DNA of 64,000 nucleotides from CAVYXF01 sp963772335 (lineage in GTDB: Bacteria > Pseudomonadota > Alphaproteobacteria > Rhizobiales > Rhodomicrobiaceae): the NCBI GenBank assembly GCA_963772335.1, contig CAVYXF010000001.1, positions 186,001 through 250,000 of the forward strand, given 5' to 3'. Positions 18,657 to 26,980 of this stretch are shown here, piece by piece. Each line of letters opens with the position of its first letter. Within the stretch, counting starts at the first letter, position 1. The notes beneath the pieces were generated by a model. The model was not told the origin of the DNA. It did no database searches and worked only from the letters and a program-made list of their open reading frames with translations. Position numbers and translations under genes: made by a program.

Positions 18657-19802
18657 TCACACCTTGGGCCGTGTCGGCGGCACCAGCGCATTGCCGAGAC
18701 GGATCAGATCCGCCTGGCGCGTAACCCCGGTCTTGGAGAAGATGTTGTCCAGATGGGTTTTCGCCGTGGTTGCGGCGATGCCGAGTGTCGTTGCCGTCTC
18801 GTTCAGCGTTCGGCCGGCAAGAATACTGGCCAGCACGCGCTTTTCTGATTTTGTCAGACCGAACGCCGTGGCGACCGTCTCGGCGCCATCCTCGTCGTCG
18901 GCCGAGACGCCGATGAATACCGCCGCGACGGCCTCGGGCTGCAGCTGTGAACGCAGCTCGCTGCCGCCGAGCGGCAGGACATGGGCGAAGAACGGCGAGG
19001 CTTCGGGCGCGGTCAGGCGAATGCCGAACCCCTTCTTGCCGATACTTGCCTCATCGCGCGCGGCAAGCGCGATTGCGCCGCGCAATTCCGCTGCGGCGGG
19101 CACGAACTTGGCCTGCAACACTCTACCGGTCCCCTGAACCGGCCCGCCATTCTTCAGCATGGCTTCAGCCGAGCGGTTGGCATGCAGGATCACGCCGCGG
19201 CCATCGGTGAGGATTACCGCGCAGCGCAGCGCGTCGAGCGCTTCGGCCATCCGCGCGCGCTCGATAGTTTGCACATCGAGCACGTTGCCGATGGTGACGG
19301 CGCGCCGCACATGCGGCAAGAGCAGCCGGCCAAGCGCAATTTCGCGTTCGGTAATCACCCCCTGTCGATCATTCCGGGCGACGCTAAAGCTGGCGAGCCG
19401 CGTCGAGGTGTAGAGCAGGAAGTATTGCATGATGTCGATCAGGCCCTGAGGCCTCAGACACTGCTGGTAATAGGGCGAGACCTCGCGATGGGCGGGCGAT
19501 ATGTGGCGCGAAATCACATGCGGCTCATCCAGCGGCGCCGACGCCAAATGTTCGACGAGCCGGGCGTGGATTTCCCGCAGATGCTTCTTCTGCTCCTGCT
19601 GCCAATGCGGGTCGATGCCCACGGTCCGGTAGACCAGGAAGCAGTTGTTGTCCAAATCCGTCAGGTTGAGAACCGCGCTCTCGCAGTTCAGCGCATCCCG
19701 GATTGCGGCGAGCGTGTGCTCCCAGCGGCCGGGGTCGAGCGCGCAGTCATAGACGCTCCCGATCAGGCTGGACAGATCCTGCGACGACAAGGCATCGGCC
19801 AT
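18657..19802 (-). CDS. LuxR-type helix-turn-helix transcriptional regulator
   Basis: A 381-residue protein. The ATG at 19802 (MADALSSQDLSSLIGSVYDC) has GGAG a few bases upstream. The last 60 residues form a LuxR/NarL helix-turn-helix (LTKSEKRVLASILAGRTLNE then GIAATTAKTHLDNIFSKTG). The N-terminal 300 residues look like a PAS/GAF-type sensor, with no autoinducer-binding or receiver motif that I can name. Such proteins are common in Hyphomicrobiales and mostly uncharacterised. No target gene is suggested by the context. Confidence 0.82.
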   Translation of the reverse strand: MADALSSQDLSSLIGSVYDCALDPGRWEHTLAAIRDALNCESAVLNLTDLDNNCFLVYRTVGIDPHWQQEQKKHLREIHARLVEHLASAPLDEPHVISRHISPAHREVSPYYQQCLRPQGLIDIMQYFLLYTSTRLASFSVARNDRQGVITEREIALGRLLLPHVRRAVTIGNVLDVQTIERARMAEALDALRCAVILTDGRGVILHANRSAEAMLKNGGPVQGTGRVLQAKFVPAAAELRGAIALAARDEASIGKKGFGIRLTAPEASPFFAHVLPLGGSELRSQLQPEAVAAVFIGVSADDEDGAETVATAFGLTKSEKRVLASILAGRTLNETATTLGIAATTAKTHLDNIFSKTGVTRQADLIRLGNALVPPTRPKV

Positions 19803-20110
19803 TATCCATGCTCCGAACGCTCTGTGGCGCGTGCAACGCGTGAGCAAATCGTGCCGGCGACATATGCACTTTGCCACAGTTTTGGATGAATATTCCCCAA
19901 ATGGGAAGATGTCCGTCGCCGGCTCCTCATCGCAGCGGCGACAATCATGAGTGGTATGAAACCTCCCTCCGGTTCATCGCAGGGGCAGAATTCGACCCCG
20001 GTGGTGCTTCGCCCCGCGCGAGCCAAGCGCCAGCTTGGCTTTCGCCGGCCAAAGCTGGAGATAACAGAACGCGCAAGCGGGTTTAGTGATCCGCTGGCAG
20101 CGCGCACATC

Positions 20111-20139
20111 TTGCCATTTGGGCCGACACATCCTATAAC
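20111..20139 (+). promoter_or_regulatory. Sigma-70-type promoter for rpsB
   Basis: TTGCCA at 20111-20116, a 17-base spacer, then TATAAC at 20134-20139. Spacing and hexamers fit a vegetative alphaproteobacterial promoter, and it is the first good match upstream of rpsB. Transcription would start near 20146, giving a leader of about 135 bases. Confidence 0.6.
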
Positions 20140-20177
20140 CAGCGCATCACACACGCGGGAATTTCAACGCAAGTCCG

Positions 20178-20195
20178 GCCCCGAAAGGGGCTTTT
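20178..20195 (+). promoter_or_regulatory. Short leader hairpin with U-run ahead of rpsB
   Basis: GCCCC-GAAA-GGGGC followed by TTTT inside the predicted rpsB leader. The 5-bp stem with a GNRA-like loop and a short T-run could act as a weak attenuator or merely as a leader structure. It is too short to be called a full terminator. Confidence 0.35.
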
Positions 20196-20280
20196 CATGC
20201 TTTGGCTCCGGTGATGGCGGGCGAGGGTGCCTGCAATCGCTTCCCGCGGAGGCACAACCGGAAAAAAGGAAAGCAGGCCC

Positions 20281-21402
20281 ATGGCTCTGCCACAGTTCAC
20301 AATGCGCCAGCTGCTAGAGGCTGGCGTGCATTTTGGTCATCAGACGCATCGCTGGAACCCGAAGATGTCGGGCTATCTCTATGGCGAGCGCAACAACATC
20401 CACATCATCGATCTCACCAAGACTGTGCCGTTCCTGCATCAGGCGCTGGTCGTGATCTCGGACGTCGTCGCACAAGGCGGGCGCGTGCTGTTTGTCGCGA
20501 CCAAGCGCCAGGCCTCTGAGGCCGTGGCCGATGCCGCGCGCAAGTCAGCGCAATATTTCGTCAACCATCGCTGGCTCGGCGGCATGCTGACCAACTGGAA
20601 GACAATCACCAACTCCATCAAGCGGCTGCGTCAGCTTGAGGAGCTGCTTGGCGGCGAAGGACAGGGCTTCACCAAGAAAGAGCTGCTGCAGCTGACGCGC
20701 GAGCGCGACAAGCTGGAGCAGGCGCTCGGCGGCATCAAGGATATGGGCGGCCTGCCGGACCTGCTGTTCATCATCGACACCAACAAGGAATCGATCGCGG
20801 TCGCCGAGGCCAAGAAGCTGAACATCCCGGTAGTTGCCATCGTCGACAGCAATAGTGATCCGGACGGTGTTGACTATCTTATCCCCGGCAACGACGACGC
20901 CGGCCGTGCCATCACCCTTTATTGCGATCTGGTCTCTCGCGCCGCCATCGATGGCATCGAGCGCAGCGCGACGCGGCAAGGCGTGGATGTTGGCGCCTCG
21001 GTCGAGGCGCCAAGCGAGGATCTTGGCGAGGAGCGCCGGCCGGCGCGCCGCGAGCGCCGTCCCCGCAAGGCCGAGGGCGAGGAGGGCGCGAGCCCAGCAG
21101 CCCCCAGGCCCGCACAGGATGGACAGCCGCGTCCCGTGGCGACGCTGTCCGGCTTTACGCCCCTTGCAGCGGCCGAAGGCGAGCCCGACGATCTGATGAA
21201 GCTCGCCGGCGTTGGCCGGGGCTGGGCGCGCCGCCTGAACGAGCATGGGATTTATCACTACCGGCAGATTGCCGGGCTCACGCCGGAAAATCTGGAAGAG
21301 CTCGATGAGGCGTTCAACGCCAAGGGTAAGATCGCCGGAAGCGGATGGATTGAGGAGGCCCGGCAGCTGATGGGAGAAAACGTCTCGGAAGCCGTGTCTT
21401 AA
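20281..21402 (+). CDS. rpsB: 30S ribosomal protein S2 with C-terminal extension
   Basis: 373 residues against the usual 240-260. The S2 core (MALPQFTMRQLLEAGVHFGH, then RWNPKMSGYLYGERNNIHII) fills about the first 235 residues. Next is an Arg/Pro/Ala-rich, apparently disordered linker (RRPARRERRPRKAEGEEGAS), and then a compact C-terminal piece of about 65 residues (LMKLAGVGRGWARRLNEHGI ... YHYRQIAGLTPENLEELDEA). This tail resembles the helix-hairpin-helix module found appended to several alphaproteobacterial ribosomal proteins, notably L21. The ATG at 20281 follows GGAAAAAAGGAAAG. It opens the translation/envelope gene run, and tsf follows after 40 bases. Confidence 0.96.
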   Translation: MALPQFTMRQLLEAGVHFGHQTHRWNPKMSGYLYGERNNIHIIDLTKTVPFLHQALVVISDVVAQGGRVLFVATKRQASEAVADAARKSAQYFVNHRWLGGMLTNWKTITNSIKRLRQLEELLGGEGQGFTKKELLQLTRERDKLEQALGGIKDMGGLPDLLFIIDTNKESIAVAEAKKLNIPVVAIVDSNSDPDGVDYLIPGNDDAGRAITLYCDLVSRAAIDGIERSATRQGVDVGASVEAPSEDLGEERRPARRERRPRKAEGEEGASPAAPRPAQDGQPRPVATLSGFTPLAAAEGEPDDLMKLAGVGRGWARRLNEHGIYHYRQIAGLTPENLEELDEAFNAKGKIAGSGWIEEARQLMGENVSEAVS

Positions 21403-21442
21403 CGTTTACTCCAACCTCCGATTGAGAGGACATGAGGCTCAT

Positions 21443-22378
21443 ATGGCAACGATTAGTGCACAGCAGGTGAAGGATCTGCGCGAGCAGACCGGCGCGGGCA
21501 TGATGGACTGTAAGGCCGCGCTCAATGAGACCAAGGGCGACATGGACGCCGCGGTCGACTGGCTGCGTGCCAAGGGTCTCGCCAAAGCGGCGAAGAAGGC
21601 CGGCCGTGTTGCGGCTGACGGCCTGATCGGCGTTGCGCTGAAGGATACGGCCGGCGCGGTGGTCGAGGTGAATTCCGAGACCGATTTCGTCGCCCGCAAC
21701 GAGGCGTTCCAGGCGGCGGTGCGCGAGATTGCGCAGCTGGCGCTGCAGGCCAATGGCGATGTCGCCAAGCTTGGCGAAACCAAGGTGGCGAGCTCGAAAA
21801 AGACCATCACCGATCACCTGCAGGAGATGGTCGGCAAGATCGGCGAGAATCTCACCCTTCGCCGCACTGCCATGCTGTCGGTCAAGGATGGCGTGGTGGC
21901 GAGCTATGTGCACAATTCGGTCGCGCCTGATCTTGGCAAGATCGGCGTACTGGTTGCGGTGGAGTCGACCGGCGACAAGGCCAAGCTGATGGAGATCGGC
22001 CGTCAGGTCGCCATGCATATCGCCGCGACCAACCCGCTCGCGCTGACGGATGCGCAAATCGACCCCGCCATCGTGGCACGCGAGCGTGCGGTATTCGCCG
22101 ATCAGGCGCGCCAGCAAGGCAAGGGCAAGCCGGACAATGTCATCGAGAAGATGGTTGAAGGACGTCTGCAGAAATTCTTCAAGGAATCTGTCCTGCTGAA
22201 GCAGATCTTCGTCATCGACGGCGAGAATACTGTTGAGCAGGCAGTCAAGAACGCCGAGAAGGCGGCGGGCGCGCCGGTTAAGATCACCGGTTTCGTCCGC
22301 TATGCGCTGGGCGAGGGCATCGAAAAGCAGACCAGCGACTTTGCCGCAGAGGTTGCGGCAGCCGCGGCCGGCAACTAG
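21443..22378 (+). CDS. tsf: Translation elongation factor Ts
   Basis: 311 residues beginning MATISAQQVKDLREQTGAGM. The N-terminal UBA-like module contains the MMDCKAALNETKGD signature, and SETDFVARNEAF is the conserved core motif. EF-Ts is the nucleotide-exchange factor for EF-Tu. The ATG at 21443 was preferred to one seven codons upstream. It is in the usual rpsB-tsf-pyrH-frr order. Confidence 0.97.
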   Translation: MATISAQQVKDLREQTGAGMMDCKAALNETKGDMDAAVDWLRAKGLAKAAKKAGRVAADGLIGVALKDTAGAVVEVNSETDFVARNEAFQAAVREIAQLALQANGDVAKLGETKVASSKKTITDHLQEMVGKIGENLTLRRTAMLSVKDGVVASYVHNSVAPDLGKIGVLVAVESTGDKAKLMEIGRQVAMHIAATNPLALTDAQIDPAIVARERAVFADQARQQGKGKPDNVIEKMVEGRLQKFFKESVLLKQIFVIDGENTVEQAVKNAEKAAGAPVKITGFVRYALGEGIEKQTSDFAAEVAAAAAGN

Positions 22379-22433
22379 AAAATTTAAGGGCGGGGCGATG
22401 AGCTCCGTCCTTTTCTCTTGCTGAGGAGCGCGC

Positions 22434-23168
22434 ATGGCTGCCCAATCCCGCCCCGTTCCGCGCTTCCGCCGGGCGCTGCTGAAGCTGTCCGGGGAGGCGC
22501 TGCTTGGCGAGCGGCCCTACGGCATCGATCCGGGAGCGGCTTTACACTGCGCCCGCGATATCGCCGCGGTGCGGGCGAGCGGCATCGAGATCTGTGTTGT
22601 GATGGGCGGCGGCAATATCTTTCGCGGGCTTGCCGCTTCCGCCAATGGCATGGACCGGGTGCGGGCCGACTATATCGGCATGATGGCGACGGTCATGAAC
22701 GCCGTGGCGCTTGAGAACGCCTTCACGACCATCGGCCAGCCGGCATCCCTGCATTCCGCAATTGCCGTGCAGCAAGTCGCGCCATCATTCGACCGTGACC
22801 GTGCGCTCGGCGATCTGCAAGCGGGGCGCGTGGTGATCTTTGCTGGGGGCACCGGCAATCCGTTCTTCACCACCGATACGACGGCGGCGCTGCGGGCGGC
22901 AGAGATGAGCTGCGACGTCATTCTGAAAGCGACGCAGGTGGACGGCATCTATTCCGCCGATCCCAAGCGCGATCCGGACGCCGTGCGCTATGACCGCTTG
23001 ACTTACGATGAGGCCTTGACGCGCAATCTCCAGGTGATGGACGGCTCGGCCTTCGCCATCGCCCGCGACACCGGCATTCCGATCCTGGTGTTTTGTAGCG
23101 AAGGGGAGGGGAGCCTCGAGAAGGCGCTGAGCGGCACCGCGCCGAGCACCCTGGTTTGGGCCGGCTAA
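22434..23168 (+). CDS. pyrH: UMP kinase
   Basis: 244 residues of the amino-acid-kinase superfamily; bacterial UMP kinase phosphorylates UMP to UDP as a hexamer. FRRALLKLSGEALLG (residues 11-25) holds the phosphate-binding Lys and Gly, and VVMGGGNIFRG and FAGGTGNPFFTTDT complete the nucleotide and acceptor sites. Located 55 bases after tsf in the standard order. Confidence 0.97.
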   Translation: MAAQSRPVPRFRRALLKLSGEALLGERPYGIDPGAALHCARDIAAVRASGIEICVVMGGGNIFRGLAASANGMDRVRADYIGMMATVMNAVALENAFTTIGQPASLHSAIAVQQVAPSFDRDRALGDLQAGRVVIFAGGTGNPFFTTDTTAALRAAEMSCDVILKATQVDGIYSADPKRDPDAVRYDRLTYDEALTRNLQVMDGSAFAIARDTGIPILVFCSEGEGSLEKALSGTAPSTLVWAG

Positions 23169-23287
23169 GGCCGCGCCCGTGCCGGTTGCGTAATGTAATG
23201 GAACAGCTGTTGCGCACCGCGCCGCGAGGCGGTACCACAATCGCCTCAGGCGTGAGCCCAAGACGAGCGTGAACGAGGAAGACGACC

Positions 23288-23848
23288 ATGGCAGAGGCCT
23301 TCGATCTCAAGGAAATCGAGAAGCGGATGCGCGGTGCGCTGACGGTTCTGAAGCAGGAATTCGGAGGCCTTCGCACCGGGAGAGCCAGCGCCAGTCTGCT
23401 CGATCCGATTACGGTCTCCGTGTATGGCTCGCGCATGCCGATCAATCAGGTCGCGACCGTTTCGGTGCCAGAGCCCCGCATGATCACCGTGACGGTTTGG
23501 GATAAGAGCCAGGTGAACGCGGTGGATAAGGCGATTCGCGAGTCCGACCTTGGCCTCAATCCTGTGATGGATGGCACCACGCTGCGCCTGCCGATCCCGG
23601 AGCTGAACCAGGAGCGGCGCACCGAGCTGTCCAAGATCGCAGGCAAATATGCCGAGCAGGCGCGCATCTCGGTTCGCAATGTGCGCCGCGACGGCATGGA
23701 CCTGCTGAAGAAGCTCGAAAAGGATCACGAGATCGGCGAGGACGAGCACCGCACGCAGTCGGCGAAGGTTCAAGAACTCACCGATAAGATCATCAAGGAA
23801 ATCGATGCCGCGTTCTCGACGAAGGAGCGCGAGATTATGCAGGTTTGA
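23288..23848 (+). CDS. frr: Ribosome recycling factor
   Basis: 186 residues, the usual length. FGGLRTGRASASLLDPITV and the C-terminal coiled-coil RRDGMDLLKKLEKDHEIGED are diagnostic. With EF-G it splits post-termination ribosomes. It follows pyrH after 119 bases; the ATG lies 9 bases after a GAGGAAGA stretch. Confidence 0.97.
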   Translation: MAEAFDLKEIEKRMRGALTVLKQEFGGLRTGRASASLLDPITVSVYGSRMPINQVATVSVPEPRMITVTVWDKSQVNAVDKAIRESDLGLNPVMDGTTLRLPIPELNQERRTELSKIAGKYAEQARISVRNVRRDGMDLLKKLEKDHEIGEDEHRTQSAKVQELTDKIIKEIDAAFSTKEREIMQV

Positions 23849-23918
23849 TACTGTTACGCGTCGCGCAAACTGAATTTTCTCACATTGTTATTTGAAGAAA
23901 GTGAGTGCTGAAATCCCA

Positions 23919-24674
23919 ATGTCGCAACCCAACTCTTCTATGGCCGCCATGCAGCCTCTTCCAGCTCCGCGTCACGTTGCGATCATCATGGACGGCAATG
24001 GCCGATGGGCAGCGCAGCGCGGCTTCCCCCGAACCGAAGGTCACAGGCGCGGGGTGGAAAGCGTGCGGGGCTGCGTTCGGGCGGCGATCGAGCTGGGTGT
24101 CAGCTATCTCACCCTCTACACCTTCTCCTCCGAGAATTGGAGCCGGCCGAAGGACGAGATCTTCGACCTCATGGGGCTCTTGAAGCGTTTCATCCGCCGC
24201 GATCTGGCCGAGCTGCACGAACAGAATGTCAAAATCAACGTCATTGGCACTGATGCCGGCGTTGACGGCGAGATCATGTCGCTGATCCGCGAGGCGGTGA
24301 ACCTGACCCGGAACAATACCGGGCTGCAGCTCACCACGGCCTTCAACTATGGCGGGCGGGATGAAATCGTTCGGGCGGTGCGCGCGATTGCGCTTAAGGT
24401 CCAGCAAGGCGAGATCGATCCCGCCGCGATCACGGCAGAGGTGTTCGCCGACCATCTCGACACCGCCGGGCTGCCAGAGCCGGACCTGCTCATCCGCACC
24501 AGCGGTGTGCAGCGCATCAGCAATTTTCTGCTCTGGCAATGCGCTTATACCGAGTTCGTGTTCGTCAATGCCTATTGGCCGGAGTTCAATAAGGACACGT
24601 TTGCGGCGGCGATCGCCGAGTACCAAAGCCGCGAGCGCCGGTTTGGCGGGCTCGCATCGCGATTCAGCGCGTGA
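23919..24674 (+). CDS. uppS: Isoprenyl (di-trans,poly-cis-undecaprenyl diphosphate) synthase
   Basis: 251 residues from the ATG at 23919; a TTG at 23892 in the same frame is possible. RHVAIIMDGNGRWA gives the catalytic Asp and the Gly-rich site, YTFSSENWSRP and FNYGGRDEIV are family motifs, and RTSGVQRISNFLLWQ is the C-terminal signature, with Val where many relatives have Glu. It makes the C55 carrier for peptidoglycan, and probably for the glycans built by the GT2/GtrA cluster. It overlaps cdsA by 4 bases. Confidence 0.96.
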   Translation: MSQPNSSMAAMQPLPAPRHVAIIMDGNGRWAAQRGFPRTEGHRRGVESVRGCVRAAIELGVSYLTLYTFSSENWSRPKDEIFDLMGLLKRFIRRDLAELHEQNVKINVIGTDAGVDGEIMSLIREAVNLTRNNTGLQLTTAFNYGGRDEIVRAVRAIALKVQQGEIDPAAITAEVFADHLDTAGLPEPDLLIRTSGVQRISNFLLWQCAYTEFVFVNAYWPEFNKDTFAAAIAEYQSRERRFGGLASRFSA

Positions 24675-25546
24675 GGGGCGCGCTGTGGCCCAAAGCTGCC
24701 GGAGGCACCGGCGTGGGGCGTTCCTATCCTGAATGGGTTTTGCGGGTTAATTCGGCGCTGGTGCTGGTCATCATCGCGCTGGGGCTGACCTATACCAGCC
24801 CGCATGCTTTTGCCGTGCTGATTACGCTGTTCATCACCGCAATGGCCTGGGAGTGGGGCCGGCTGGTGCGGGGCAATGGTTTCGACGTCGTATTCTGGGT
24901 CCAGCTCGCGGCGACCGCGACCGCGTCCTGGACCACCGTCGAAGGCTGCCCCGGATGCGCCCTCCTGACCGTCGTGGCCGGCACGATAGTGGTGTTCCTG
25001 ATCCGCTCGATGCGGGTCGGCGTCGCCGAGGCCTGGTGGTCGGCTGGCGGCGTCTATTATGCGGGCCTGCCCGCGGTTGCGATGATCTGGATCCGCAGCG
25101 ATGAACAATATGGCTGGCTGGCGATCCTTTATATCTTCGCCATCGTTTGGACCACGGATACCGCCGCTTATGTTCTGGGCCGGCTGATTGGCGGGCCGAA
25201 GCTTGCGCCTCGCATCTCGCCGAAAAAGACCTGGGCCGGTTTTCTTGGCGGTGCGCTCGTGGCGGGCTTTGTGTGCCTGTTGTTCGGTTTTTGGATTGGC
25301 GAGACGAATGCGCTCAAGCTCGCACTGCTCGGCATGGCGCTGGCGCTCTTTGCGCAATTCGGTGATCTTGGTGAATCGGCGCTGAAGCGCCTGTTCGGCA
25401 CCAAGGATATGAGCGGCCTCATTCCGGGCCATGGCGGTGTGATCGACCGCGTCGATGGGCTGATTTTCGTCGCTTCCGCGGCGGCTCTGCTCGGCTGGGC
25501 CGCCGATCCAACCCAGCCCGGACGCGCATTATTGGTCTGGCCGTAA
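24671..25546 (+). CDS. cdsA: Phosphatidate cytidylyltransferase
   Basis: 291 residues, a polytopic membrane protein with about seven hydrophobic segments. The C-terminal CDS signature starts at ISPKKTWAGF and ends KDMSGLIPGHGGVIDRVDG, with the conserved Lys and Asp residues. It makes CDP-diacylglycerol, the precursor of phospholipids. It starts with GTG at 24671 inside the uppS stop, so the pair is translationally coupled. Confidence 0.95.
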   Translation: MRGALWPKAAGGTGVGRSYPEWVLRVNSALVLVIIALGLTYTSPHAFAVLITLFITAMAWEWGRLVRGNGFDVVFWVQLAATATASWTTVEGCPGCALLTVVAGTIVVFLIRSMRVGVAEAWWSAGGVYYAGLPAVAMIWIRSDEQYGWLAILYIFAIVWTTDTAAYVLGRLIGGPKLAPRISPKKTWAGFLGGALVAGFVCLLFGFWIGETNALKLALLGMALALFAQFGDLGESALKRLFGTKDMSGLIPGHGGVIDRVDGLIFVASAAALLGWAADPTQPGRALLVWP

Positions 25547-25572
25547 ACGCGCGGACATGTTTAGGATCAGCC

Positions 25573-26832
25573 ATGCAGGATTTGCTGAAGAAGGCCTCAG
25601 ATAATGGGGAAGCGGCCGCCCGCGCGAGCGCGCGGTCGTCCAAGACCGAGGGCCGCCCGAAGCGCGTGAGTGTGCTTGGCGCAACAGGCTCGATCGGTAA
25701 AAGCACACTCGATCTGATTGGCCGCGCGCCCGACGATTACGAGATCGTAACGCTGACCGCCGCGACGAGCGCCGCGCAACTTGCCGAAATGGCGATCAAG
25801 CATCGCGCCAAGCGCGCCGTTCTGGCGAGCGAAGCGCATTACCCTGAGCTGAAAGAGCGGCTCGCCGGCACCGGAATCGAAGCCGCGGCGGGCGAGGCGG
25901 CGGTGATCGAAGCCGCCGCGATGCCGGCCGACTGGATCATGGCGTCCATTGTCGGCGCGGCGGGGCTGCGCCCGACCTTCGCCGCCGCTGCGCAAGGCAC
26001 CTGTCTCGCCCTCGCCAACAAGGAGTGCCTCGTCTCGGCCGGGCAGGTCTTCCTCGCGGCAGTCGCCAACGCCAATACGATATTGCTGCCTGTCGATTCG
26101 GAACATTCCGCCGCTTTCCAGGCCATTGATCACGCCCTGACCCACTGCATCGAGACCATTACGCTTACCGCCTCGGGCGGACCGTTTCGCACATGGGATG
26201 CGGCCCGCATCAAAAACGCGACCCCGCAGGACGCGCTGAAGCACCCCAACTGGTCGATGGGGCAAAAGATCACGATTGATTCCGCGACGCTGATGAACAA
26301 GGGCCTTGAATTGATTGAGGCCTATCACCTTTTCCACGTGGAAGTAGAGCAGCTCGACGTGGTGGTTCACCCGCAGTCGATCATCCACTGCCTGGTGCGC
26401 TATTGTGATGGATCGGTGCTGGCGCAGATGAGCGCGCCGGACATGCGCACGCCCATCGCTTATAGCCTTGCCTGGCCAGAGCGCATGCCGGCGCCCACCG
26501 AGCGGCTCGATCTTGCCAAGCTCGGCAGTCTTACCTTCGAACCGCCGGACGAAGAGCGTTTTCCGGCGCTGCGCATCGCCAAGGAAGCACTCGCCGCAGG
26601 CGGCAATGCGCCGACCGTGCTGAACGCGGCCAATGAGATTGCGGTGGAGGCCTTCATCGGCGGGCGGATCGGCTTTACCGAGATCGCGGCGGTCGTAGAA
26701 GCAGCTCTTTCCGCAGCAGTAAACGAAGTCGGCGGTTCGGCTGCGCAAAGTCTGGATGAGGTGATCGAAACAGATCGCGCTGCCAGAAGGTTGGCAAGGC
26801 GGCTTTGCGAGATACGGGCGGGCGGGAATTGA
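25573..26832 (+). CDS. dxr: 1-deoxy-D-xylulose 5-phosphate reductoisomerase
   Basis: 419 residues. A roughly 30-residue polar N-terminal stretch precedes the NADPH-binding motif VSVLGATGSIGKSTLDLI. ANKECLVSAG, DSEHSAAFQ and MNKGLELIEA form the metal and substrate site, and LNAANEIAVEAF is near the C-terminus. It is the first committed enzyme of the MEP isoprenoid pathway and so feeds uppS. It follows cdsA by 26 bases. Confidence 0.97.
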   Translation: MQDLLKKASDNGEAAARASARSSKTEGRPKRVSVLGATGSIGKSTLDLIGRAPDDYEIVTLTAATSAAQLAEMAIKHRAKRAVLASEAHYPELKERLAGTGIEAAAGEAAVIEAAAMPADWIMASIVGAAGLRPTFAAAAQGTCLALANKECLVSAGQVFLAAVANANTILLPVDSEHSAAFQAIDHALTHCIETITLTASGGPFRTWDAARIKNATPQDALKHPNWSMGQKITIDSATLMNKGLELIEAYHLFHVEVEQLDVVVHPQSIIHCLVRYCDGSVLAQMSAPDMRTPIAYSLAWPERMPAPTERLDLAKLGSLTFEPPDEERFPALRIAKEALAAGGNAPTVLNAANEIAVEAFIGGRIGFTEIAAVVEAALSAAVNEVGGSAAQSLDEVIETDRAARRLARRLCEIRAGGN

Positions 26833-26858
26833 TGCTGGCGCGAAGCTGCGCCGGCTCA

Positions 26859-26957
26859 TGCATCGGACCGAAAAGTGTGCGCACTTTCCGGATAAATCCG
26901 AGGCACGAACAAAGGGTTAGAGCGCAGCTCCGCGTCGAGCGGAGCTTCCGGCGCTCT
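26859..26957 (+). repeat. Dispersed palindromic intergenic repeat, copy A
   Basis: Two stem-loops in tandem. The first is GCATCGGACCGAAAAGTG...CACTTTCCGGATAAATCCGA, and the second runs from AGAGCGC to GCGCTCT with AGCTCCGC/GCGGAGCT inside. The same two-part unit occurs at 52590-52688 (inverted) and 56895-56995. It lies between dxr and rseP. Confidence 0.8.
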
Positions 26958-26980
26958 AAGAAATAGCGGAGTTGCTACTG

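Larger units (their letters stand above)
19803..20280. other. Intergenic region upstream of the rpsB superoperon
   Basis: About 480 bases without a convincing gene. The distal part holds the rpsB promoter (20111-20139) and a short leader hairpin (20178-20191). The proximal part would hold the promoter of the LuxR-type gene, but I could not pick one out. Confidence 0.5.

Noticed and set aside
20178..20195. A full intrinsic terminator before rpsB
   Set aside because: The stem is only five base pairs with four Ts, and it lies between a good promoter and an essential gene. It was kept only as a leader hairpin.
23892..23918. The TTG at 23892 as the uppS start
   Set aside because: It cannot be excluded, but the ATG at 23919 gives the usual short N-terminus before the RHVAIIMDGNG motif.
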